From CAYZBF01 sp964476585 (GTDB lineage Bacteria; Hydrothermota; UBA3072), in contig CAYZBF010000031.1 in assembly GCA_964476585.1 (NCBI GenBank), positions 1 to 20,544 of the forward strand: 20,544 nucleotides of DNA, written 5' to 3'. Below are positions 13,587 to 20,544 of the stretch, in pieces. The notes beneath the pieces were generated by a model. It worked only from the letters and a program-made list of their open reading frames with translations, ran no database searches and was not told where the DNA came from. Each line of letters opens with the position of its first letter. The first letter of the stretch is position 1. A program made the position numbers and the translations under genes.

Positions 13587-15343
13587 AGTCCATAGAGCCG
13601 TGCGTATAAACCCTTTCTATCTAATAACTCATTATGATTTCCTTCTTCCACAACCTCCCCTTTACTAAGGACAATTATTCTATCGGCGTTCCTCACGGTT
13701 GAAAGTCGATGAGCAATAATTATTGCTGTTCGACCCCTAAGGAGTTCAGACATTGCATCCTGAATCAATTTCTCCGACTTTACATCTAAAGAAGAGGTTG
13801 CTTCATCGAATATCAGGATTGAAGGATTCTTTAGTATAGCACGCGCTATGGCTATCCGCTGTTTTTCTCCTCCTGATACCCTTCCTCCCTTCTCTCCTAC
13901 CTGTGTGTCTAATCCCTTAGGAAGGGTATCCACAAAAACTTTAAGATAACTCTTCTCTAATGATTCATTAAATTCACACTCATCTGCATTATGGTTACCG
14001 TAGAATATATTATTCCTTATAGAATCGTTAAACAGGATTACATCCTGGGTCACCATTCCTATCTGGCTCCGGAGACTCTTAAGAGAAAACCTCTTTATAT
14101 CTTCACCATCAATCTCCACCCTACCCTTACTTGGGTCGAAAAAGCGGGGAACTAAATTCACAAGAGTAGTCTTTCCAGCCCCAGAAGGACCGACCAGGGC
14201 AACAGTCTCTCCCCTTTTTACCTCGAGATTTATATTCTTGAGAATAGGGTTAGATCCGTCGTAACTAAAGGAAACATTCTTGAATCTGATTCTTTCCTCG
14301 AATGATCCCAGAATCGAGCTACCTTCATCCTTGACATACTCATCTACCTCTACAACCTCTAATACACTCTCCATACTGGCGAGTCCATGCTGAAGATCAC
14401 CATAAGCAAGATTAATCTGTCTAACTGGTTGTTGCAGCATAATAGTGCTCCCCAGGAATACAAGGAATTTATCAGGTGTGATTATTCCTTTAAATATGAG
14501 AAAGCCTCCCACAACAAGTATAACTCCTGCAAGTATTGCACCTAGGAATTCCGAAGAAACAGGAAGAAATCCCTTAAGTAAATTACTCCTAACATAGTTT
14601 ATTCTGTATTTGACATTAGCATCCTTGAATCTTTTTAACTCATAATTTTCCATGCCAAATGACTTGATAACCTTTATCCCCTGTAACATTTCAGAAGCTA
14701 ATGTATTCATAAGGGCTCTCTGCTTTCTTAAAGTTGTAAACCTACCGCGAACCTTTTTGCCTATAAATTTTATAATCCATAGGGTAAGGGGAGTCAGAAA
14801 GAGAGAGATTAGGAATAACCTCCACGACGCCCAGAATGCAAGACCTAAGTATACAAGTAGAAGGAAAAGATTTCGACCAAGATCAATCACTCCCCTTCTT
14901 AAGGCAAATCGTATCTTCTCTGTGTCATTGGTTATTTTTGAGAGCAATTCACCTGACTTTGATTGGGAATGAAATCTATAAGATAGGCTTGTCAACTTCT
15001 GGAACATATCCACCCTGATATCCGCTATTGTCTTCTGCTCAAGGGAGTCTGAAAGATAGTAAAGCAGGAGGGAAAAGGGAAACTTAACACCATAGATAAA
15101 GATAATTGATAAGGCAAGCTTCCAGAGACTTTCCATCCGATCACCACTCTCGATCCAGCTAATTAGCCAGCGAAAGATCCTTGGACCACTACTTGCATAG
15201 GAACGCCCGAAAATAGAAGAGACGATAGGTGTAATCATCCCAACAGTAAAACCACTCAGGACAGCAACTATTATCATTATAAGAAGTACACTAAAAAGAA
15301 GGGCCTTGTATCTAAATAAATATTTCCCAAGTTTCCTCAGCAT
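13571..15343 (-). CDS. msbA: MsbA-like lipid A/lipid flippase ABC exporter
   Basis: A 590-residue half-transporter with membrane domain (about 1-310; six hydrophobic segments) fused to an ATPase domain. It has Walker A GPSGAGKTT (385-393), Q-loop VTQDVILF (431-438), signature VSGGEKQR (489-496), Walker B ILIFDEATSSLD (509-520) and H-loop H545 in IAHRLST. It is expected to act as a homodimer flipping lipid A core across the inner membrane. Multidrug half-exporters look alike, so the role rests on its convergent placement beside lpxB, DUF374 and a glycosyltransferase. The frame is open 23 codons upstream to TTG 15412, but ATG 15343 gives the usual N-terminus (MLRKLGKYLFRYK). No SD is apparent. 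Confidence 0.9.
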   Translation of the reverse strand: MLRKLGKYLFRYKALLFSVLLIMIIVAVLSGFTVGMITPIVSSIFGRSYASSGPRIFRWLISWIESGDRMESLWKLALSIIFIYGVKFPFSLLLYYLSDSLEQKTIADIRVDMFQKLTSLSYRFHSQSKSGELLSKITNDTEKIRFALRRGVIDLGRNLFLLLVYLGLAFWASWRLFLISLFLTPLTLWIIKFIGKKVRGRFTTLRKQRALMNTLASEMLQGIKVIKSFGMENYELKRFKDANVKYRINYVRSNLLKGFLPVSSEFLGAILAGVILVVGGFLIFKGIITPDKFLVFLGSTIMLQQPVRQINLAYGDLQHGLASMESVLEVVEVDEYVKDEGSSILGSFEERIRFKNVSFSYDGSNPILKNINLEVKRGETVALVGPSGAGKTTLVNLVPRFFDPSKGRVEIDGEDIKRFSLKSLRSQIGMVTQDVILFNDSIRNNIFYGNHNADECEFNESLEKSYLKVFVDTLPKGLDTQVGEKGGRVSGGEKQRIAIARAILKNPSILIFDEATSSLDVKSEKLIQDAMSELLRGRTAIIIAHRLSTVRNADRIIVLSKGEVVEEGNHNELLDRKGLYARLYGLQFKG

Positions 15344-15680
15344 AATTTTTAATTTAGTTATATGAAAACATAAATCAAGCCCATCTTCTGCAAAACAAGA
15401 ACTCATAAACAAAAGCCAAGCAACAGGAGAATAGTTAATTAGTTAATTGGTTAATTAGCAAGTATTTCCGACACTTTTGCCTACGAGCCAATTTAACTAT
15501 TAAACTATTTAACTAATAACTTTATGTTTTTCTCTGTGTTTATCTGTGCTCATCTGCGTCCTATTACATTTTCCATTGATTTTGTTGATTGACAGATGTT
15601 AGCTTTCTTTGACTCTTGACATCAGAAATGAATAAAGTATCCTAAAAATATTAAACCAATGGATTCGAGATGGTCATAGA
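15344..15680. other. Intergenic region with inverted and tandem short repeats
   Basis: This 337-base stretch between divergent msbA and the outer-membrane protein gene has no convincing gene. It holds three AGTTAATT-type octamers in tandem on the plus strand (15433-15456), and three AGTTAAAT-type octamers on the minus strand (15491-15514). The two sets form an imperfect inverted repeat (19 of 24 positions complementary) around a 34-base centre. Next are three decamers of consensus TATCTGTGTT (15531-15560) and two heptamers TTGACTC/TTGACAT (15609-15622). Promoters for both flanking operons must lie here. Confidence 0.6.
15616..15643 (+). promoter_or_regulatory. Possible promoter of the sigma/FecR operon
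   Basis: TTGACA (15616-15621), a 16-base spacer, then TATCCT (15638-15643; four of six consensus). The -35 lies inside the heptamer repeat, so the match could be incidental. An ECF-type promoter recognised by the operon's own sigma factor may instead lie here, but its consensus cannot be read from one sequence. Confidence 0.35.
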
Positions 15681-17183
15681 ATGTTAGAATTAATTCTATC
15701 CGCCTTATTTTTAATATCTCCACAGGATTCAACTAATGTCCCATTTGATATAACAATTGTCTTCGATCCACCAGAAGATCCAAAATACATAAACGTTTAT
15801 CTTGACGATGTGGAAATAAAAGGAGAAAAAGAGCAGGACTATTTCTATAGAATAATAAAGAACCTCTCACCTGGCGAACATTTAATCAAAGTCCATATTA
15901 ATAAGAAGAGAAAGGAATGGAAGTTTATAGTAATCCAGAGAAAAGAAAAAATACCTATGGAAACGTGGGGTAATCTATCCCTCGGCATACAGAATTCTTA
16001 CTCCTCTGATTCTCTGTATTCAGGTGAAAGTGGCCCTGTCTATGGGGTGGATTTGACTTTCGGAGAAGGGACCCATTCAATTAACCTCTCTCTTTTACAT
16101 GATCCCGATTACCCGTCGAGATGGTATCCGTTCTTCAGTTACTATGGTAACAAGGTCCAAATTGAAGGAGGATATATATATCCTTTTTTCGATGAAATTA
16201 CCATCTACTCGTCTGGAGGGTTTGGAATTACAGGCAACATAGATATAGGATTCTTAACCCTTAGTCCAATCTTCCTTTATTCTAAAAATTATGATACTCT
16301 TTTCCCCGAATATCCACGACTTTTTTATGGAGGTAAGCTTGAGCTCTCTAACAACAATGTAAATATCGGAGTCACATTATTCCAAGCCAAGGACGATACA
16401 TCAAACTTAACCGGATTTCCCCTAACTTCTCCCAAACAATCCATTGTCTTCTCTCCGGAGTTTAGATGGCAAATATCAGATGAATTTTCATTAAAATTAA
16501 AGGGAGGATATTCAAAAGGTAAAGATAATCTCTTCGTTGATACCGTTAAGAGCGGAAATATCTTTGAAGGTAGTATCATCTATGAACACGATTACAACGA
16601 CATTACAATCGGCTTGAGAAAGACCTCTCTTGATTATTTAACCTTGGGAAATCCTTATCTTTATACTAATAGAACCTCGGCTTTCTTAACCGGTATCTAT
16701 GAAAGAGGATTATTATATACTGATTTTGATCATCTTATATATAAAAAAGAAGGTGTTATCGGATTCTCTTTTCTACAGACCTTTAAATTCAATCTTAATA
16801 ATTATTTCTCACCGCTTTTTGAATGTCAATGGGTTAAATACCGAGAATACGGAAGCGACGAGTATCAATATATGGCAGGAGGTTTTGAATCAATATTTGG
16901 CGATGTCCAAGTGTACAATATCTTCGGGACCTATAGGAATTCATCTTCAACTACCAACAGTTCGTTCCAGTTATCCTCTTTCCTGCACTGGTATCCTGCA
17001 GGGCATAGCATAGGATTTGGAGTATCTGCCTCTTTTGACCAGGGGTATGTAAGATTTGATGTGGACTTATCTATGTATTTTAAATTATGGGATCTGGGAT
17101 ATATAGATATATATTACTATCCATCAATAAAAGAGGGTTATGACCATCATTCCTTAAGGATAATCTATGAATATGAATTTTAG
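15681..17183 (+). CDS. Outer-membrane beta-barrel protein with N-terminal Ig-like domain
   Basis: A 500-residue exported protein with a short signal peptide (MLELILSALFLIS). Residues 12-86 form a predicted Ig-like beta-sandwich (VPFDITIVFDPPEDPKYINV, then LSPGEHLIKVHI). From about 96 to the end, short amphipathic strands alternate with polar, Gly/Ser/Asn-rich turns and many Tyr/Phe girdle residues. The protein ends YEYEF, with the C-terminal aromatic typical of BAM-assembled barrels. No TonB box or plug domain is visible, so it is not a classical FecA-like receptor. It is the first gene of an operon with FecR, sigma and anti-sigma genes, suggesting a sensor or target role. I do not recognise a named family. 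Confidence 0.75.
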   Translation: MLELILSALFLISPQDSTNVPFDITIVFDPPEDPKYINVYLDDVEIKGEKEQDYFYRIIKNLSPGEHLIKVHINKKRKEWKFIVIQRKEKIPMETWGNLSLGIQNSYSSDSLYSGESGPVYGVDLTFGEGTHSINLSLLHDPDYPSRWYPFFSYYGNKVQIEGGYIYPFFDEITIYSSGGFGITGNIDIGFLTLSPIFLYSKNYDTLFPEYPRLFYGGKLELSNNNVNIGVTLFQAKDDTSNLTGFPLTSPKQSIVFSPEFRWQISDEFSLKLKGGYSKGKDNLFVDTVKSGNIFEGSIIYEHDYNDITIGLRKTSLDYLTLGNPYLYTNRTSAFLTGIYERGLLYTDFDHLIYKKEGVIGFSFLQTFKFNLNNYFSPLFECQWVKYREYGSDEYQYMAGGFESIFGDVQVYNIFGTYRNSSSTTNSSFQLSSFLHWYPAGHSIGFGVSASFDQGYVRFDVDLSMYFKLWDLGYIDIYYYPSIKEGYDHHSLRIIYEYEF

Positions 17184-17228
17184 GGAACTATTTGGAGTTT
17201 TAGTAATCTAAATAAATAGGAGTGAAAG

Positions 17229-18404
17229 ATGATATTATTAATTATCGGAACTATATTAAATTTCTATACCAACGATGTAGTAATTAAGAGGGCCGATAGT
17301 ACACTCATACCTTATCTGGGCATAGAGATAATGGATGAGGATACTATAATTGTAAAAGATAGTTCTAAAGCAGAAATCTTGTATCCTGATAGTAGTACGT
17401 TATTTATAGACGAAAATTCAATTGTTACCACAACATGTGGTAAAAAAAGGAGTATATTCTTATCGTTGGGGAGGATATGGGCAAAAGTTAGGGGCCTTTT
17501 GAAAGGCGAGTCTTTTGAAATAAATAATCCTGTATCGGTCTCAGGGGTCAGGGGAACAGAATTCACTGTGTCCTATAAAGAGGGCGAGTCTGAAGTGGAT
17601 GTTCTGGAAGGTAGTGTGAACGTCCGTGAGCTTGTGACGGGCAAAGAGGTTCTTCTCGAAAGGGAAAGACTGGCAAAGATAAAAAGAGGTATGGAAATTG
17701 AGATAAAGAAATTTAGACTGGAGGACATAAAGCACTGGAATAGATGGAAAGAAGCCCATCTAAAATTCCTTATAAAGAAAATAGAAAGGGCGCTGGAACA
17801 AGGGAACATTCTGCAAGCGTCTCTTCTTATTGACCAGGGATATGCCCTTGCAAGAAGATTAAGACTTACGGATGAATATAGAAGCAAAATCGAAAAACTC
17901 AAAGAAAAATATGAAATAATAAGAGAGAAACAAGGAACGATCAGAGGTAAAATACAAGATTTGCAGTACAGCCTAAGAAAAATAAATCCCCTCCTCCAGA
18001 GAATAGAGCCATCGCTAGCTGATTTAAGGGGATTGGTTGATCACCTCTTAAGTGAGCGAAAAGAACTGGAAGGATATATAAGAGAAAACAAAAGACTCGA
18101 AGCGACTCAAATGCTTTCTTCAGTAAATTTCTTGATGGACCAAATTGAATTTCGGATAAATAAAATCCCGCAAGGAGCATTATACCAAGTTGCAATTAAA
18201 GCAGATAGAGATTATAACCTCATAAAAGGAATGAAATTAGAAAAAGGTTTAGATGTGGAGACCAGGAATAAAATAAAAACTATTGCTAAAGAAGTAGAAG
18301 AATTAAGAGAAAGAGTGCAAAAACTGAAAATTATGTTGAATAAGATTATCACCGATTACAATAGAGTCAAACACGGCATCCCAGAGCTAAAGCATAAATT
18401 ATAA
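17229..18404 (+). CDS. Secreted FecR-domain protein with long coiled-coil tail
   Basis: A 391-residue protein. A short hydrophobic start (MILLIIGTILNFY) is a possible signal peptide or anchor. Residues about 15-140 form a FecR beta domain: VKDSSKAEILYPDSSTLFID (42-61), LSLGRIWAKVRG (78-89), FEINNPVSVSGVRGTEFTV (96-114) and DVLEGSVNV (124-132). From about 165 to 391 the chain is charged, helical and heptad-rich (for example RSKIEKLKEKYEIIREKQG), predicting coiled coils. Classical FecR is a single-pass sigma regulator with a cytoplasmic N-terminus; here no such segment exists, so the domain is probably wholly extracytoplasmic. SD TAGGAG lies 6 nt before ATG. It sits between the barrel gene and the sigma gene. 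Confidence 0.85.
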   Translation: MILLIIGTILNFYTNDVVIKRADSTLIPYLGIEIMDEDTIIVKDSSKAEILYPDSSTLFIDENSIVTTTCGKKRSIFLSLGRIWAKVRGLLKGESFEINNPVSVSGVRGTEFTVSYKEGESEVDVLEGSVNVRELVTGKEVLLERERLAKIKRGMEIEIKKFRLEDIKHWNRWKEAHLKFLIKKIERALEQGNILQASLLIDQGYALARRLRLTDEYRSKIEKLKEKYEIIREKQGTIRGKIQDLQYSLRKINPLLQRIEPSLADLRGLVDHLLSERKELEGYIRENKRLEATQMLSSVNFLMDQIEFRINKIPQGALYQVAIKADRDYNLIKGMKLEKGLDVETRNKIKTIAKEVEELRERVQKLKIMLNKIITDYNRVKHGIPELKHKL

Positions 18405-18420
18405 GAGTCTATTGGAGATT

Positions 18421-18936
18421 ATGGGAAATGAAAAGAAAATGCAAAAAAGAAATTTCGAGCAGATCGTCAAGGAATATACACCAAGGATATTCAAAATGAT
18501 ATATAATATGGTAGGGGATTACGAAGCTACAAAGGATCTAACTCAGGATGTCTTCGTTAAGGCCTGGAACGGATTTGATAGTTTTAGAGGTGATGCCTCT
18601 GTATACACCTGGATATACAGAATAGCTCTTAACAGAGTTTTTGAATACAAAAAGGGGAGGGCACGCATAAAAACAATATCAATCGATGACATCCCAGTGA
18701 CAGAAACGAAAGGGGACCCCGAAAGATACCTTCTTCTAAAGGTAGACAGCGAACTGGTAAAGAGATGCATCCAAGAACTCCCTGAAAAATATCAGACTAT
18801 TCTTATCCTCAGATACTTTGAAGACAATGACTATGCTACTATAGCCAAGATGATGGAAATACCCATTGGAACTGTTCGCTCGAGACTTCATCGAGGTATT
18901 TCAACTCTCGGTAACCTTATAAGGGAAAAGATATGA
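18421..18936 (+). CDS. ECF-type RNA polymerase sigma factor
   Basis: A 171-residue sigma-70-family protein with only regions 2 and 4. Region 2 is at about 15-80, with DLTQDVFVKAWNGFDSFRG (39-57) and the -10-recognising VYTWIYRIALNRV (61-73). Region 4 is at about 113-168, with LPEKYQTILILRYF (120-133) and the helix-turn-helix YATIAKMMEIPIGTVRSRLHRG (138-159). ATG 18421 is preceded by GGAG; TTG 18412 is a longer alternative. It overlaps the anti-sigma gene in an ATGA tetranucleotide, the usual arrangement of an ECF sigma with its cognate regulator. Likely target promoters are those of this operon and other envelope genes, by inference. Confidence 0.93.
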   Translation: MGNEKKMQKRNFEQIVKEYTPRIFKMIYNMVGDYEATKDLTQDVFVKAWNGFDSFRGDASVYTWIYRIALNRVFEYKKGRARIKTISIDDIPVTETKGDPERYLLLKVDSELVKRCIQELPEKYQTILILRYFEDNDYATIAKMMEIPIGTVRSRLHRGISTLGNLIREKI

Positions 18937-19682
18937 AAAATAACAGATTTGATGATTTGATTCAGGGTTTTATCGATGGTGAACTGAACAGTGAGGATGA
19001 AAAGGCATTTAAGGAACATCTGAAGTCTTGTAAAGAATGTCAGCAAAAGTTACAGGTTAAAGAAAAGATTGTGGCGTTAATAAAAGATGCAAAGGTAGAC
19101 GTTGATCCCCCAAAGGAGTTGATAAATAGGATAATCGCAAGCACAATTGAAAGAAAAATAATCAAAATAAACTGGAGATACGTTGCCATTGGTGCTGCGG
19201 CGACATTAATCCTTTTTTTCTTTCTGTTTACTTACTTCATAAACTCCTCTACTCCAATAGCAAGGGATTACCAAAAAACACGATTGCCTGTAGTGAAGTC
19301 CCATGGAATAAAAGATAAAGAAATAACAGAATTACACGGCAAGAAAATGGGAGTAGCTGAGGTAGAAAAGGAGCATGGTAAGCAAGAGGGAGTGACAACG
19401 GTATATAAAAAACCCAAAAAAGCATTTTTTGAAGAAACCCGCTTAGTTTTTCCTGAAGAAGGATCAGTCGTGGGTAAAGAGTTTGATGTGGTAATAATCT
19501 TAAAAGAACCCTCACAAAAAGTAGAATTGAACATCGATGGCGAGAAAAGGATATTTGAAAGTAGAGATTCGAATATACTCTACATAGAGAGCGACTCTCT
19601 TCCCGCATTAGAGAACGGATTCCATTATCTAACAGTGGTAGAACCAACCTATCAAAAAATCACATTCTTCAAGGAGGGATAA
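18933..19682 (+). CDS. Zinc-finger (ZAS) anti-sigma factor with periplasmic Ig-like domain
   Basis: A 249-residue single-pass membrane protein. The cytoplasmic part has the anti-sigma zinc-finger signature H-x3-C-x2-C (H29, C33, C36: EHLKSCKECQ) in a helical domain of about 70 residues that should hold the cognate sigma factor. A transmembrane helix lies at about 82-103. Outside are a polar linker (104-168) and a compact beta-rich domain at about 170-246 (LVFPEEGSVVGKEFDVVIIL, KVELNIDGEKR, LPALENGFHYLTVVEP) that reads as an Ig-like fold and resembles the N-terminal domain of the outer-membrane protein in the same operon. Translation is coupled to the sigma gene by ATGA overlap and to the next gene by TAATG. 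Confidence 0.92.
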   Translation: MKNNRFDDLIQGFIDGELNSEDEKAFKEHLKSCKECQQKLQVKEKIVALIKDAKVDVDPPKELINRIIASTIERKIIKINWRYVAIGAAATLILFFFLFTYFINSSTPIARDYQKTRLPVVKSHGIKDKEITELHGKKMGVAEVEKEHGKQEGVTTVYKKPKKAFFEETRLVFPEEGSVVGKEFDVVIILKEPSQKVELNIDGEKRIFESRDSNILYIESDSLPALENGFHYLTVVEPTYQKITFFKEG

Positions 19683-20544
19683 TGCTCATTCTGGTATTAT
19701 TATCTCTTGACCTTAATATCTCACCAAACCCAATAGAGGGTAGAATAGGGGATAAGATTCCTTTCTCTGTAGCGATAATGAATGAAGAAGGTATGTTGGT
19801 TAGTGGGAAAAAAGATTTTGACGTGATACCCTCTGATCTTGGCAGAATCATGGGGACTACCTTCATCCCGAACAGAATGGGTAGAGGAGTATTGAAATGT
19901 AAAGCCACTGTGAAAGGAGAGACAATCACCGACTATGCCTATATTAGGATCACAGAAGAAAAGAAAGTAAAAATAATCCCATCATCAGCATTTGTTGAAC
20001 CAGGGGAAGAAATTCAATTTAAGATTCCAGATGGAAAATACTTAAATTGGAAGGTTATTCCTGAAGAATTAGGTTTTATCAGAGATGGCCTCTTTATAGC
20101 AAAGACTCCAGGCAGGGGTCGTATAGTGTTAATGTTAGATGATGGGAGTATTTTAAGTGCTTTTGTAAGAGTGAAAGGAAAACTAAATCCATTAGAAATC
20201 GTCCCAAAGTTCAAAAAAACAAAATCAGGTGAGAAGATACAGTTTTCTTTAAAAGAAAGGGGAGAGGCAGTTTGGGAGGTAAGACCAGAAGATATTGGAA
20301 CAATAGATAATAACGGTATATTCTACGCTAAATCCCCTGGGAGGGGTGTCGTGGTAGCAAAAATAAAAGAAGGAAATACTGAAAGATTGGGAAGAGCAAT
20401 TGTTATTGTATCCGGAAAACTGAAAATAAGGATCATACCTGAAAGAATAACCCTTGACCCAGGAGAAAGCGCACATTTTCAACTTAAATCAGATACCGGC
20501 ATATATACTAGAAATATCCCTGTGCGATGGAAAGTCATACCGAA
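19682..20544 (+). CDS. Surface or periplasmic protein of tandem Ig-like repeats (3' end missing)
   Basis: ATG 19682 shares its A with the anti-sigma TAA and follows a perfect SD (AAGGAGG at 19672-19678). The frame stays open to the window end, with 287 codons visible. A short hydrophobic start (MLILVLLSLDL) may be a signal. At least three similar modules of about 75-80 residues follow (roughly 10-91, 94-165, 168-245), with a fourth beginning at about 246. Each contains a core such as WKVIPEELGFIRDGLFIAKT or WEVRPEDIGTIDNNGIFYAK followed by PGRG and an alternating strand. This is the layout of bacterial Ig-like (BIG) repeats. It is probably an envelope or cell-surface structural or adhesive protein, co-expressed with its regulators. 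Confidence 0.85.
   Translation, partial: MLILVLLSLDLNISPNPIEGRIGDKIPFSVAIMNEEGMLVSGKKDFDVIPSDLGRIMGTTFIPNRMGRGVLKCKATVKGETITDYAYIRITEEKKVKIIPSSAFVEPGEEIQFKIPDGKYLNWKVIPEELGFIRDGLFIAKTPGRGRIVLMLDDGSILSAFVRVKGKLNPLEIVPKFKKTKSGEKIQFSLKERGEAVWEVRPEDIGTIDNNGIFYAKSPGRGVVVAKIKEGNTERLGRAIVIVSGKLKIRIIPERITLDPGESAHFQLKSDTGIYTRNIPVRWKVIP

Noticed and set aside
15344..15412. An MsbA extension from TTG whose residues (LFMSSCFAEDG, counting upstream frame) look like a lipobox
   Set aside because: An MsbA-type exporter would not carry a lipoprotein signal; no start with SD is present and the frame closes in the repeat region. Coincidental resemblance.
1..20544. tRNA, rRNA, CRISPR arrays, insertion sequences or prophage genes
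   Set aside because: No cloverleaf-type sequence, spaced direct repeats, transposase/integrase motifs or phage structural genes were found on reading both strands.

Overview
This is an AT-rich bacterial chromosome window using the standard bacterial code (TGA acts as a stop in several genes). It comes from a diderm: it encodes lipid A disaccharide synthase (LpxB), an MsbA-type exporter, a predicted outer-membrane beta-barrel, and secreted proteins with Ig-like and carboxypeptidase-regulatory folds. With a 100-N scaffold join, archaeal-type glycerol-1-phosphate dehydrogenase and compact overlapping operons, it looks like a metagenome-assembled genome of an uncultured FCB-type lineage (WOR-3/Stahlbacteria, Cloacimonadota or a relative). 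That placement is an inference from gene content only. No rRNA, tRNA, CRISPR array, transposase or integrase was recognised.

Region 1 (1-2520, minus strand) holds the 5' part of a secreted protein with a good promoter and Shine-Dalgarno (SD) sequence, an MBL-fold hydrolase overlapping an HPP-family membrane protein, and a 43-codon ORF. It also holds a broken, very AT-rich secreted-protein gene interrupted by an assembly gap and by an apparent one-base deletion in an A-tract. Region 2 (2521-3840, minus) is a stand-alone AAA/DUF4143 ATPase with its own promoter.

Region 3 (3988-8485, minus) is a tightly packed set: NUDIX hydrolase, DUF134 DNA-binding protein, Mrp/NBP35 P-loop ATPase, DUF89 phosphatase-like protein and a secreted M23 peptidase. 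The last four overlap or nearly abut. Region 4 (8486-8763) is a divergent non-coding region with four dyad symmetries, one a perfect 12-bp REP-like hairpin, plus heptamer repeats.

Region 5 (8764-15343) is an envelope-lipid locus: sn-glycerol-1-phosphate dehydrogenase, a GnnA-like Gfo/Idh/MocA oxidoreductase, LpxB, a DUF374 acyltransferase-like protein and a GT4-like glycosyltransferase on the plus strand, with convergent msbA on the minus strand. It puts an archaeal-type lipid backbone enzyme in one apparent operon with lipid A genes.

Region 6 (15344-15680) is non-coding, with small tandem repeats of period 7, 8 and 10. Region 7 (15681-end, plus) is the most interesting part: an apparent five-gene signalling operon of Ig/beta-barrel outer-membrane protein, secreted FecR-domain coiled-coil protein, ECF sigma factor, zinc-finger anti-sigma factor with a periplasmic Ig-like domain, and a tandem Ig-repeat surface protein running off the window. 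The Ig-like domain of the anti-sigma factor resembles the N-terminal domain of the outer-membrane protein. This suggests a dedicated envelope-sensing system unlike the classical FecIRA arrangement.
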